Below are positions 7,941 to 17,121 of a stretch of 64,000 bases of DNA, in pieces. How positions within the stretch are numbered: position 1 is the stretch's first letter; each line of letters opens with the position of its first letter. The DNA lies in the NCBI GenBank assembly GCA_021371965.1, contig JAJFVE010000091.1:1-64000 (forward strand). The letters are read 5' to 3'. Below the pieces are notes generated by a model, which worked only from the letters and a program-made list of their open reading frames with translations, made no database searches and was not told the origin of the DNA. The DNA is from Planctomycetaceae bacterium. Lineage in GTDB: Bacteria; Planctomycetota; Phycisphaerae; SM23-33. The position numbers and the translations under genes were made by a program.

Positions 7941-8497
7941 ATCTCGTCCTGGGCATCACGGGCGCCACCGGCGCCGCCGGCGCGGCGATCCTCATCCGCA
8001 AGTCACCCTGGCCGGTCACCCTCGTCGTCAGCGACTGGGGCAAAGACGTCTACGCGCGCGAGAGCGGCCAGTTCAAAGTCCTGACCGAGCAGGCCCGGCA
8101 GGTACTGGCCGACGACGACCTGGCGGCCTCGATTTCCTCGGGCTCGGTGCCCACCGCAGGCATGGTCATCCTGCCCTGCACCACCAACACGCTGGGCAAG
8201 ATCGCCTCGGGCATCGCCGACACGCTGATCACCCGCGCGGCCCACTGCCACCTCAAGGAGCAGCGCAAGCTCGTGCTGTGCATCCGTGAGACGCCGTGGT
8301 CGCTGATCGACCTGGAGAACGCGCGGCGAGTCGCGGCGGCAGGAGCCGTCGTCATGCCGCTCTCGCCTCCGTACTACATGCTCAAGGAACGTCCGGCTGC
8401 CGAGATCACCCTGGCCGATCTGCTGGAAATCTTCGCCGACCGGGTGCTGTCGGTCCTGGGCCAACCGGCGGGCAACAACTGGGAGACCCTGGCGTGA
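7937..8497 (+). CDS. ubiX: UbiX-family flavin prenyltransferase (menaquinone pathway)
   Basis: The protein is 186 residues, the usual UbiX length. The N-terminal GITGATGAAGAAIL is the flavin-binding loop, SGSVPTAGMVILPCTTNTLG follows, and RETPWSLIDLENARRVAAAG is the family motif. UbiX makes the prenylated FMN cofactor that UbiD decarboxylases need, and a UbiD gene follows with a one-codon overlap. In futalosine clusters this protein is sometimes named MqnM or MqnQ. The stop overlaps the GTG start of the next gene. Confidence 0.93.
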   Translation: MNLVLGITGATGAAGAAILIRKSPWPVTLVVSDWGKDVYARESGQFKVLTEQARQVLADDDLAASISSGSVPTAGMVILPCTTNTLGKIASGIADTLITRAAHCHLKEQRKLVLCIRETPWSLIDLENARRVAAAGAVVMPLSPPYYMLKERPAAEITLADLLEIFADRVLSVLGQPAGNNWETLA

Positions 8498-10287
8498 GCC
8501 TGACCGACCTGCGCGCCCTGATCCGCCGCTTTGAATCCGACGGCCAACTGGCCCGCGTGACCGCGCCGGTCAGTTGCGATCAGGAGATCACGATAATCCA
8601 GCACCGCGTGCAGGCCGCGGGCGGGCCGGCGCTGCTGTTCGAGAACGTCATCGGCTCGCCGTATCGCCTGGCGAGCAATCTCTTCGGCACGCCGCAGCGC
8701 GTGCGAACGGCTTTCGGGCGCGACCCCGCCGAGATCGGGCAGTTCATCATGGACCTGGTCCACGGCCTGACGCCGCCGACCCTGCGCAGCCTGTGGTCTT
8801 CGCGAGGCCGCCTTCGCCGGCTCATGTCTGCGCGGCTGCGCAGCGTCCGCAGCGGACCTGTGCTCCAGACGTGCACCGAGCCGCCGCAGTTGGATCGCCT
8901 ACCGGTGCTGACGTGCTGGCCGCTGGACGGCGGGGCGTTCTTCACCCTGCCGCTGGTGCACACGATCGACCCGGCCACGGGCGTCGGGAACCTGGGCATC
9001 TACCGTCTGCAGCGCTTCGACGCTGCCTGCACCGGGATGCACTGGCAGATCGAAAAAGGCGGCGGGTTCCACTTTCAGAAGGCCTGCGCGATGGGGCAGC
9101 CGCTGCCGGTGAGCGTCATCCTCGGCGGACCGCCGGCGCTGACGCTGGCCGCCATCGCCCCAATGCCCGAGGGCATCGACGAGCGATTGCTCGCCGCCTT
9201 GATTATGGGTCAGCCGTTGGACCTGCTGCAGCGCGACGGCACCGGCCATCGCATCCCGGCTGCGGCGGAGTTCGTCCTCGAAGGCACGGTCTCGGCCGGC
9301 GACACGCGCCAGGAAGGCCCCTTCGGCGACCACCTCGGCCACTACTCGCACAGTTCGCCCTTTCCGGTCCTCCGCGTGCAGCGCGTGCTGGCCCGCAAGG
9401 ATGCGATCTTCCCGGCCACGGTCGTAGGCAAGCCGCCGCAGGAGGACTATTACATCGGCCAGGCCCTCCAGGAGATGACGCTGCCGCTACTGAAGATGAC
9501 CAGCCCCGGCGTGGCCGATCTCTGGGCGTACCCGGAAACGGGGTTTCACCCCCTGGCGGTGGCGGCCGTGAGGCAGCGATACGCCCGCGAGGGCCTTAAG
9601 CACGCCCTGGGGATCCTCGGGCAGGGGCAACTGTCGCTGACCAAGGTGCTGATCGTCGTCGACGAGGGCGTCCCCGTTCGCGACTTCCGGGCCGTCAGCC
9701 GCGCGCTGTGGCAGAACCTCGACCCGGCCGACGGGCTGCATCTGCTGGCTCCGACCGCCCAGGACACGCTGGACTTCACCGGCCCCTCGCCCAACACCGG
9801 CAGCCGCCTGATCCTGCTGGCCACGTCCCGCGCCTCGGGTGCGTTGTGCCGCCCCAAACCGCAGGACCCGCCCGCCGCCGGCGTGGTCCACCCCGGCATC
9901 ACCGCCATGGCGCGTGTGGGCGAGGGCGTTCTGGCTGTGCAGGTTGCCTCGCATGCCGACCATGGTTCGCTGCGCGAGGCGCTGATCGCCAACCCGCTCT
10001 GCTCGCAGTATCCCCTGATTGTACTGGTCTCCTCCGACGTGCCGCTGACGGACCCGTGCCTGGTGCTTTGGGGCTGGTTCACCCGCTTCGACCCGCTGGC
10101 CGATCTGCACCCCGCACGGCGCGAGGCAGCGGGCAACCGCCTGATCCTGCACTGCCCCATCGTCATCGACGCCACGTGGAAGAGCGGCTATCGAAAGCCC
10201 GTCGAGTTCGATCCGGATATCGCCCGCCGCGTCGATGCCAACTGGGACCGCTACGGCATCAACCTCACCGGGAGGTCCGCCCCGTGA
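8494..10287 (+). CDS. ubiD: UbiD-family decarboxylase (menaquinone pathway, MqnL-like)
   Basis: The start is set at GTG 8494, which overlaps the ubiX stop (GTGA) and begins SLTDLRALIRRFESDGQL, the usual UbiD N-terminus. That gives 597 residues. The conserved features are ALLFENVIGSPYRLASNLFG, TLPLVHTIDPATGVGNLGIY, IEKGGGFHFQKA, QEGPFGDHLGHYS and VVGKPPQEDYYIG. The enzyme decarboxylates the prenylated dihydroxynaphthoate ring with prenylated FMN from the adjacent UbiX. The open frame runs further upstream, but that stretch is the ubiX gene in another frame. The stop overlaps the next GTG start by four bases. Confidence 0.93.
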   Translation: MSLTDLRALIRRFESDGQLARVTAPVSCDQEITIIQHRVQAAGGPALLFENVIGSPYRLASNLFGTPQRVRTAFGRDPAEIGQFIMDLVHGLTPPTLRSLWSSRGRLRRLMSARLRSVRSGPVLQTCTEPPQLDRLPVLTCWPLDGGAFFTLPLVHTIDPATGVGNLGIYRLQRFDAACTGMHWQIEKGGGFHFQKACAMGQPLPVSVILGGPPALTLAAIAPMPEGIDERLLAALIMGQPLDLLQRDGTGHRIPAAAEFVLEGTVSAGDTRQEGPFGDHLGHYSHSSPFPVLRVQRVLARKDAIFPATVVGKPPQEDYYIGQALQEMTLPLLKMTSPGVADLWAYPETGFHPLAVAAVRQRYAREGLKHALGILGQGQLSLTKVLIVVDEGVPVRDFRAVSRALWQNLDPADGLHLLAPTAQDTLDFTGPSPNTGSRLILLATSRASGALCRPKPQDPPAAGVVHPGITAMARVGEGVLAVQVASHADHGSLREALIANPLCSQYPLIVLVSSDVPLTDPCLVLWGWFTRFDPLADLHPARREAAGNRLILHCPIVIDATWKSGYRKPVEFDPDIARRVDANWDRYGINLTGRSAP

Positions 10288-11006
10288 GCCAGGCCACGCG
10301 TGATTCCCTGCTCTCAGCCGACGACAACCGCCGGATGTTCGACCGCATCGCCCGGCGATACGATCGCATGAACACCTTGCTGTCGCTGGGCCAGGACCGG
10401 CGCTGGCGGCGCAGGGCCGTCCAGACCCTCGCCCCACGCGCCGGCGGACGATACCTTGATGTCGGCTGCGGGACCGGCGACATGGCCCTCGAAATCGCCC
10501 GCCAGGCGCCGGGGGCGAGTATCGTCGGGATCGACCCGGCCGCCGACATGCTCGCCGTGGCGGCCTCCAAGATCGGCGGCGCGGGATTGGCCGGCTGCAT
10601 CAGCTTTCAGGTCGCCGACGGCCTGGCCATGCCGTTTGAAGATCGCACGTTCGACGGGCTCGTCAGCGCCTTCTGCATCCGCAACATGACCGATCGCGCC
10701 AAGGCCTTCGCCGAAATGCGGCGGGTTTTGAAGCGCGCGGCGCCGGCTGTCATTCTGGAACTGTCCGTCCCGCCCAACGGCGTCGTTCGCGCCGGGCATT
10801 ACCTTTACAGCCGCTGCGTGGTGCCTGTGGCCGGAGGGCTGCTCGCTCGAAGCACCGGGGCGTACCGCTACCTCGTCGACTCGATCATGCGGTTTCCGCG
10901 TCCGCGCGAGCTGCAAAGCCAGATGGCCGCGGCCGGTTTCTCGGACGTTCGCTGCGGGGCACTGGGTCTTGGAACAGTGATCGTTCTGTCCGGGCGGGCG
11001 CCGTGA
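10284..11006 (+). CDS. menG: Demethylmenaquinone methyltransferase (UbiE/MenG family)
   Basis: The GTG start at 10284 overlaps the ubiD stop and gives 240 residues. The N-terminus has the family motif MFDRIARRYDRMNTLLSLGQ, then the SAM-binding LDVGCGTGDMALEIA and the UbiE-specific AFCIRNMTDRAKAFAEMRRV. The enzyme methylates demethylmenaquinone in the last step of menaquinone synthesis. Being inside a futalosine operon supports a menaquinone role over ubiquinone. About 42 bases separate it from mqnA. Confidence 0.94.
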   Translation: MSQATRDSLLSADDNRRMFDRIARRYDRMNTLLSLGQDRRWRRRAVQTLAPRAGGRYLDVGCGTGDMALEIARQAPGASIVGIDPAADMLAVAASKIGGAGLAGCISFQVADGLAMPFEDRTFDGLVSAFCIRNMTDRAKAFAEMRRVLKRAAPAVILELSVPPNGVVRAGHYLYSRCVVPVAGGLLARSTGAYRYLVDSIMRFPRPRELQSQMAAAGFSDVRCGALGLGTVIVLSGRAP

Positions 11007-11048
11007 GCCGCGGGCGAGATGATAATATGATTCATTCGGTGGACAAGA

Positions 11049-11810
11049 ATGCCTGAACGTTCGCGTCAATATGTGTTCGCGTCGGTTCCGTACGCCAACG
11101 CCTCGCCGCTGGCACATTTTCTACCGCAGGTCTGCGGCGGCGCGCAGGTGGTGTACGGACACCCGTCGAGCCTTGCCCAGCGCCTCGTCGCCGGCGAGGT
11201 CGATGTGGCGATGCTGCCGGTTGCGGCGTACTTCGCCACGCCGGGCCTGGCGATGATCGACGGGATGGGCATCTGCGCCGACGGGGCGGTCTGGAGCGTG
11301 CTGCTGAAGTGCCGCCGCCCGCTGAGCGAGATTCGCGTCGTTGCCGCCGATCCGGCGTCACGAAGCTCCAACGCCCTGGCCAAGCTCCTCTTGAAGGAGC
11401 ATTTCAGGCAGAGCGTCGAGATGATTACAGACGCCGGCGCCGAGGCCGACGCCGACGTCGTCATCGGCGACCGCGCGCTGTGCCAGCCCCCCGCCCCCTG
11501 CGGCGACCTGGACCTGGGGCAGTGCTGGAAAGACATGACCGCACTGCCGTTCGTCTTTGCCGTGTGGGCCTATCGCGCTGAAGCTGAGAATGCCGCGGCC
11601 CTGGCCCAGATCGCCTCGGCCGCAAAGGATATGGGTTGCCGAAACATCGAAGTCCTTGCGGCGATCCGCGCCGAAACGCTTCATCTGCCGCTGGAGCGCT
11701 GCCGCGAGTATCTGGCCTCCATCATCCGCTACGACCTCGGGCCGCGCGAGGCCCAGGGTATGGAGCGGTTCCGGCAACTGCTCATGCGGCCACAGGAAGG
11801 GCGGCCATGA
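11049..11810 (+). CDS. mqnA: Chorismate dehydratase
   Basis: This 253-residue protein is homologous to MqnD but of the MqnA branch (SVPYANASPLAHFLPQ near the N-terminus, then HPSSLAQRLVAGEVDVAMLPVAAY and RSSNALAKLLL). It dehydrates chorismate to 3-enolpyruvyl-benzoate, the entry step of the futalosine route. Its stop overlaps the ATG of the mqnE-mqnC fusion (ATGA), so its product and the next enzyme are made together. Confidence 0.93.
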   Translation: MPERSRQYVFASVPYANASPLAHFLPQVCGGAQVVYGHPSSLAQRLVAGEVDVAMLPVAAYFATPGLAMIDGMGICADGAVWSVLLKCRRPLSEIRVVAADPASRSSNALAKLLLKEHFRQSVEMITDAGAEADADVVIGDRALCQPPAPCGDLDLGQCWKDMTALPFVFAVWAYRAEAENAAALAQIASAAKDMGCRNIEVLAAIRAETLHLPLERCREYLASIIRYDLGPREAQGMERFRQLLMRPQEGRP

Positions 11811-14017
11811 ATGCTGCGGCTCAGAACCGGCTGAGTGGCGATGAGGCCCTGCGGCTGCTTGAAGGCGGCCAGACGGCCGATCTCATGGCCCGCGCCGATG
11901 CCGTTCGCCGCCGCCTCCACGGGCGCAAGACGTTCTTTGTCCACAGCCTGAACCTCAACCCGACCAACGTCTGCGAGAACCATTGCGAGCTCTGCGCCTT
12001 TTGGCGCGAGAAGGACGCCCCCGATGCCTACCTGCTAAGCCTGGAACAGGCCGAAAAGATCCTGCACGCCGCGGCGGGGCTGAATCTGACCGAGGTGCAT
12101 ATCGTCGGCGGCATCAGGCCGGAGCTGAACCTGGCCTACTACCGGGCGCTGATCTCCCTGTCGCGCCGCGTGCTGAGCCGGGCGATCGTGCAGGGCCTGA
12201 CGGCCGTGGAGGTGCACTACCTGGCCCAACTGGAGCGGCTGCCGGTGGCAGAGGTGCTGGCGGCGCTGCGCGACGCGGGGCTGGCGGCGCTGCCCGGCGG
12301 CGGGGCGGAGATCTTCGCCGCCGCCACGCGGGAGAAGATCTGCTCGCACAAGATTTCCGCCGATGAGTGGCTGGCCGTTCACGAGGCCGCCCACGGCATC
12401 GGCCTGGCCAGCAACGTCACGATGTTGTTTGGGCATCTGGAAAGCGCCCGCGACATCGTCGATCACCTCCAGCGCGTGCGTGACTTGCAGGATCGCACCG
12501 GCGGGTTCAAGGCGTTTGTCGCCCTGCCGTTCCACCCCGCCGGGGCGCGCCTGGACAAGAAGCGAGGCCCCAGCGGCCACGTCATCGCCCGCGTGGTGGC
12601 GCTGGCCAGGCTCTTCCTGGACAATGTTCCGCACGTGCGCGTCCTGGCCAACTACATGGACCGCCGCCTGCTGGCAGCCTTGACGGAGGGCGGCGTCGAC
12701 GACGTCGGCGGCACGAGCCTGGACGAGCGCATCGCCCGCGCCGCCGGCGCCAGCGCGGACCGCCAGTTCAGCACCCCTGGGGAAATGGCCGCCGCGCTGG
12801 AGGCCCTCGGGCTGGAAATGGTCCTGACCAACAGCATCTATGAAGGCCAGCAAACAGGCGTTCAGCGGGGGCAGGAAGAAAAGGTTCCCGATCCTGCTTT
12901 GCCAGAGGCCCTGGACCATGCCCAGACCGCTGTGCGTCTTTCCGCCCAAGAAGCCGTTCTCTTGCACGACCATGCCCCGTTTCAGCAGTTGGGGCTGCTC
13001 GCCCACCAGCGGCGGATGCAGATGGTCCCCGGCAACGCCGTCACCTTCGTGCTCGACCGGAACATCTCCTTCAGCAACGTCTGCGAAGCCGGCTGCCGGT
13101 TCTGCGCGTTTCACGTCGCGCCGGGCTCGCCCAAGGCCTTCACGCTGACCCTGGAGGAGATCATCGAGAAGGTCGCCCAGGCCAAATCGCTCGGCGCCAC
13201 GCAGATTCTGCTCCAGGGCGGGCTGAACCCTGCGCTGGACCTGACGTTCTACGAGCGGATGCTCGCGGCCATCAAGGCCCGCCACGATATATGGCTGCAC
13301 TGCCTCTCGCCGGCCGAGATCAACTACGTCGCTCGCCGCGCGGGGGTCAGCCTGGGCGCGGCGCTGCGGCGTCTGCGAGCAGCCGGACTTGACTCGCTGC
13401 CCGGCGGTGGCGCCGAGATTCTCTCCGAGCCCGTGCGCCAGCGCGTCAGCCCCCGCAAGATCTCGGCTGCGGACTGGTTGGCCGTCATGGCAGCCGCCCA
13501 CGAATTGGGCATGAAGACCACTGCCACGATGGTTTATGGCCTGGGTGAAACCACCGCCCAGCGCGTCGAGCATTTGATCCGCATCCGCGACCTGCAGGAC
13601 CGCACCGGCGGGTTCACGGCGTTCATCCCCTGGAGCTTTCAGCCCAACGCCACGCAGTTGGCTCTGCCGACCCCGACGGCGGTGGACTATCTGCGCGTCG
13701 TCGCGATAGCCCGCCTGGTGCTGGACAACGTGCCGCACCTCCAGGCCGGCACGTTGACCGAAGGCCCCGACGTGGCGCAACTGGCGCTGTCTTTCGGGGC
13801 TGACGATTTCGGCGGGGTGCTGATGGAAGAGCGAGTGATCCGCGCCACCGGCGCCGGCTACCACGTCACGCTTGAGGACATTCTGGCCCTGATAGGCGAT
13901 ACCGGGATGACGCCCGTCCAGCGCACCACGCAATATGAAACGCTGAAAATCTATCGAGCATTGGGTCGGCGGCAGGGGTTCTGCGGGCCGGACAGTAAAG
14001 CCGGTGGACCACGATGA
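11807..14017 (+). CDS. mqnE-mqnC: Double radical-SAM fusion: aminofutalosine synthase (MqnE) plus dehypoxanthine futalosine cyclase (MqnC)
   Basis: The start at ATG 11807 overlaps the mqnA stop and gives 736 residues. The first half has CxxxCxxC at Cys56, Cys60, Cys63 (CENHCELCAFWR) and matches MqnE, which joins 3-enolpyruvyl-benzoate to SAM. The second half has Cys426, Cys430, Cys433 (CEAGCRFCAFH), and MQMVPGNAVTFVLDRNISFS before it, matching MqnC, which cyclises dehypoxanthine futalosine. Both halves keep the LPGGGAEI and RIRDLQDRTGGF/RVRDLQDRTGGF signatures of this radical-SAM subfamily. In most genomes these are two genes. The linker (about residues 345-395) is hydrophilic. It is the last gene of the menaquinone operon and converges on the glycoside hydrolase gene 42 bases later. 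Confidence 0.93.
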   Translation: MNAAAQNRLSGDEALRLLEGGQTADLMARADAVRRRLHGRKTFFVHSLNLNPTNVCENHCELCAFWREKDAPDAYLLSLEQAEKILHAAAGLNLTEVHIVGGIRPELNLAYYRALISLSRRVLSRAIVQGLTAVEVHYLAQLERLPVAEVLAALRDAGLAALPGGGAEIFAAATREKICSHKISADEWLAVHEAAHGIGLASNVTMLFGHLESARDIVDHLQRVRDLQDRTGGFKAFVALPFHPAGARLDKKRGPSGHVIARVVALARLFLDNVPHVRVLANYMDRRLLAALTEGGVDDVGGTSLDERIARAAGASADRQFSTPGEMAAALEALGLEMVLTNSIYEGQQTGVQRGQEEKVPDPALPEALDHAQTAVRLSAQEAVLLHDHAPFQQLGLLAHQRRMQMVPGNAVTFVLDRNISFSNVCEAGCRFCAFHVAPGSPKAFTLTLEEIIEKVAQAKSLGATQILLQGGLNPALDLTFYERMLAAIKARHDIWLHCLSPAEINYVARRAGVSLGAALRRLRAAGLDSLPGGGAEILSEPVRQRVSPRKISAADWLAVMAAAHELGMKTTATMVYGLGETTAQRVEHLIRIRDLQDRTGGFTAFIPWSFQPNATQLALPTPTAVDYLRVVAIARLVLDNVPHLQAGTLTEGPDVAQLALSFGADDFGGVLMEERVIRATGAGYHVTLEDILALIGDTGMTPVQRTTQYETLKIYRALGRRQGFCGPDSKAGGPR

Positions 14018-14059
14018 TCCGAAAGAAGTGGCCTATCTGCAGCGAGACCTATCGTACGA

Positions 14060-16669
14060 TCACGAAATGTATCGAAGCGTCACCGGGCCGATCAGGCCGC
14101 AGGGGCCTTGGGGCATGAACTTGGACCAGAAGTCGCGCAGGGCGTAGACCAGCGTGTTGGTGACTTCGACTCGCAGGGTGTTGCGGCCGTCGCGCAGGGC
14201 GGAGGCGTCAAAGACGTACGGACGGGCGATGCGCATGCCCAGCGGCTGATCGTTGAGCCAGACTTCGGCGGTCTCGCCCACTTCCCCCAGGTCCAGAAAT
14301 ACGTGGCCGCCTTCGGCGCCCTGGGCATCAAATCCACCTTCGTATGCAATGGTGCCCGAGAAGTCGGGCAGCAGATCAGGCTCGCACAGGTTGGCCAGAG
14401 CATCGAGCGATCGCCAGGGCGTGAATGCCGGGTACGCCTGGGAGTCGGCTGTCGAGACGGCCCATTTCTCGATGGCGACGGGAACGACTTTGCCCTTCGC
14501 GGAAGTCACGGACATGGCGGCTGGAAGACGGCCGCCATGGCACCCTTCGCCCGAGAGCAGCACGATTGATTCCTCGGCCGAGAGCGTCAGCGGAACGCGC
14601 AGCCCGCCGTCTTCGGGCTCGGCGCCCTCGACGGCTGACAGCTCGTTGGCGAAGGCATCGTACGCCACCACGTTCTTGGCGCCATCGAGCCAGACACTGG
14701 TCTCTATAGTCGCGGCGGGGTCTTCGTTGAAGAACATCCACATCGTCAACCCGTCGTGGCAGTACTGGTAGCTGCGCAGGTACGACTGACGATTGCCCGT
14801 GCGCACGCCGGTGACGCCCCATGCGCCGAGCACCGCGGGCAGATCGTCCAGCGTGCAGACCCGCGCACACCGCAGCGAGTCAAGCAGCGCACTGGCGTCG
14901 CCACCTTCGCTGACGCCCGTGGGATATTCGCCCACCACGGCGACTTTGAGCCCCTCGCCGATCATGCGCACGATGGCTTCGACCGTCGCGCGCGGCCAGC
15001 GCTGGGCGCAGGGCAGGATCAGGCATCCGTAATCTTCGCCGGCGATGACGAGCTTGCCCCCGCGCACGACCGTCGTCGCATCCAGCAGGTCGGCCGGCAC
15101 GATGTCCGCATCGAGCTGCGCCTGCGCCAGCACGCGCAGTGGCTCTTTGATTGACATGTAATCGCCCGACCATTCGGCTTGGGCGTGGTAGAGCACCGCC
15201 GCGTCGGCGACGTGGCGGCCGTCGTTGATCAGGTGGCAGATGCGGTTGGTGTATCGCATCAACTCGCCAAAGTAGCGGAACTGCGGGTTCTTGCCGCGGG
15301 CGTAGAAATGCGGCGGGCAGTCGCCGTCGGGGAACTCCTTGGGCGAGAACGCGTGCGGGACGTACCAGTTGATCCCCCGCACGAGCATGTGGTCAGTGAG
15401 CCACTTCATCAGCCGCAGCCCCTCGGCCCAGCCGTAGGCGCCGAAGATTTCGCACATGGCGCGGCCCCGCTTTTTCGGGTCGATGTGAGCATGCGAGGCC
15501 CCGAGCTTGGCCAGTTCGTAGTGATAGAACTCGCCGTCGGCGTGATCGTCGATGATCCACGTGGCATTGCGCCGGTCGAGGCCGGGGCGGATCTGGCAGA
15601 GCACCACGTCGATGCCGCTCATGGTCTGGCCGTCCATCGCGCGGAAGAAATGCGGCGCGCTGGCGCCCATGCGCGTGTGGGCGTCGCCGTCTTCGATGAT
15701 GTGCCCGATGTACTCCACGCCGTGGACCGTGCACCACTGCCCAAGCTGTCCGGCGAAGCACTCGCTGTACAGGCGGCTGACCAGGTTCATGTATGCGTAC
15801 CGCAGCGGCCAGCTCGCCGGGCCGATGTCATGCCACAGGCCCGGCAGCAGCGCCATGACGGGGGCGCCGAACTCGCGCTGCAGCTCGGCCAGCAGCCCCG
15901 CCCGCCACGGGAGCACCATGGGCTTGCGGCCGATGGAAACATCGTACAGCCCGCCGCCGTTGCCGATGTTGGGCTCATCGCTGAAGAAACCCGCCAGCGT
16001 CTTGCCGAAGTCGGTGGCGTAATGCTCCAGGTGCGGCTCGTACACCGCGTCGATCAGCACGCGGCACGAGGCCGGGTCGATCGGGTTGATGTAGTCCTGA
16101 TTGCCCCCGCCGTTTTGCGTCTCGAAGACGAAGTACACGCGCCACTGTCCGGCCGGGACGTCCCAGTACAGGCGGTTGTCGCGGATGCGGGCAATAAGGT
16201 TTATCGGCTCAGCGCCGGTGCTCTGGCCGGTCGGCGTCAGCGGAGCAGCGACGACGGCTACGAGCTTGTCCGGTTCGCCCACCCACATGTTGACCATGAT
16301 GCTCGCCCCGGCGAGCGGGCCGGCGACGTCCATGTGCCGCTCGGCGAGGTAAATCTTCTTGAGCTGCGGGAACTTGTCGCGGATCCAGCCGTTGGCGAAA
16401 CCGGTCGGAAAGTGCGCGTCGTCGAGCACCCAGACCTTCATGTCGCGGCGGCGGGCCTCGTCCATGATGATGTCCATGTCGCGCCACCACAGCGGACCGC
16501 AGAAGTCCGGGTGCGGCCGCGACTCGACGCAGACGGCGCCGATCCCGCACCCGGCGATGCGGGCCATCTCCTCGCGCAGGACCGGCTCGTCCTCGCCATG
16601 CTGCCAGAAGAACGGAAGCAGATAGTTCCCGCCGCGGTTTTCAAGCACGTCCCGAACGCGAGCATGCAT
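14060..16669 (-). CDS. Putative glycoside hydrolase, GH106-like (alpha-L-rhamnosidase-type) architecture
   Basis: The protein is 869 residues with no obvious signal peptide. The N-terminal part (NYLLPFFWQHGEDEPVLREE, then KVWVLDDAHFPTGFANGWI) resembles the barrel of GH106-type hydrolases. The C-terminal 130 residues form a GH2-like jelly roll (GEVGETAEVWLNDQPLGMRI, DGRNTLRVEVTNTLV). A good Shine-Dalgarno (AAGGAGA) precedes ATG 16669. Substrate cannot be set from sequence; rhamnosides or uronic-acid glycans are plausible. It lies downstream of fliS on the same strand, separated by 82 bases, and has no clear functional link to motility. Confidence 0.65.
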   Translation of the reverse strand: MHARVRDVLENRGGNYLLPFFWQHGEDEPVLREEMARIAGCGIGAVCVESRPHPDFCGPLWWRDMDIIMDEARRRDMKVWVLDDAHFPTGFANGWIRDKFPQLKKIYLAERHMDVAGPLAGASIMVNMWVGEPDKLVAVVAAPLTPTGQSTGAEPINLIARIRDNRLYWDVPAGQWRVYFVFETQNGGGNQDYINPIDPASCRVLIDAVYEPHLEHYATDFGKTLAGFFSDEPNIGNGGGLYDVSIGRKPMVLPWRAGLLAELQREFGAPVMALLPGLWHDIGPASWPLRYAYMNLVSRLYSECFAGQLGQWCTVHGVEYIGHIIEDGDAHTRMGASAPHFFRAMDGQTMSGIDVVLCQIRPGLDRRNATWIIDDHADGEFYHYELAKLGASHAHIDPKKRGRAMCEIFGAYGWAEGLRLMKWLTDHMLVRGINWYVPHAFSPKEFPDGDCPPHFYARGKNPQFRYFGELMRYTNRICHLINDGRHVADAAVLYHAQAEWSGDYMSIKEPLRVLAQAQLDADIVPADLLDATTVVRGGKLVIAGEDYGCLILPCAQRWPRATVEAIVRMIGEGLKVAVVGEYPTGVSEGGDASALLDSLRCARVCTLDDLPAVLGAWGVTGVRTGNRQSYLRSYQYCHDGLTMWMFFNEDPAATIETSVWLDGAKNVVAYDAFANELSAVEGAEPEDGGLRVPLTLSAEESIVLLSGEGCHGGRLPAAMSVTSAKGKVVPVAIEKWAVSTADSQAYPAFTPWRSLDALANLCEPDLLPDFSGTIAYEGGFDAQGAEGGHVFLDLGEVGETAEVWLNDQPLGMRIARPYVFDASALRDGRNTLRVEVTNTLVYALRDFWSKFMPQGPCGLIGPVTLRYIS

Positions 16670-16751
16670 GGAAGTCTCCTTGCGATGGAGGAAAGGTAGC
16701 GACTGCGGTTGCCGCGTGCAATCATGGAACGGATCGTGGACGCAATTGTTT

Positions 16752-17111
16752 TCAGTCCGAGATGCCTCGCCAGCCTTGGAGGAGGTCTTCCATGATGGCG
16801 ATGACTTCGCCGATGCGTGCGATGTCCTTGCGGATGTTGGCTTCGACGAGGCGGCGGTACATGAAGTCGTAGAGTTTCCAGAGGTTGTCGGCCACGTCGC
16901 CGCCGGCCTGTTTGTTCAGGGCGGCGCGGAGTTCGTCGATGACGGCCTGAGCCTTCTGGATGGAGACATTCTTGCCCTCCCAGTCCTGGGCCTCGATCTG
17001 GGCGACGGCGCGCTTGAGAAAGCGGATGGCGCCCTCATAGAGCATGACGACGATCTTGCCACCGGTCTGGGTGGCGATCTTGTTTTCGGTATATGCAGCC
17101 AGACGGCTCAT
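16752..17111 (-). CDS. fliS: Flagellin-specific export chaperone FliS
   Basis: The protein is 119 residues. The N-terminus AAYTENKIATQTGGKIVVML and YEGAIRFLKRAV are the FliS family pattern, and it is predicted to be all helical. FliS binds the flagellin C-terminus in the cytoplasm and blocks early polymerisation. It follows fliD by ten bases and shares its sigma-28-like promoter, close to fliC, as in many bacteria. Confidence 0.93.
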   Translation of the reverse strand: MSRLAAYTENKIATQTGGKIVVMLYEGAIRFLKRAVAQIEAQDWEGKNVSIQKAQAVIDELRAALNKQAGGDVADNLWKLYDFMYRRLVEANIRKDIARIGEVIAIMEDLLQGWRGISD

Positions 17112-17121
17112 GCTTCACCTA

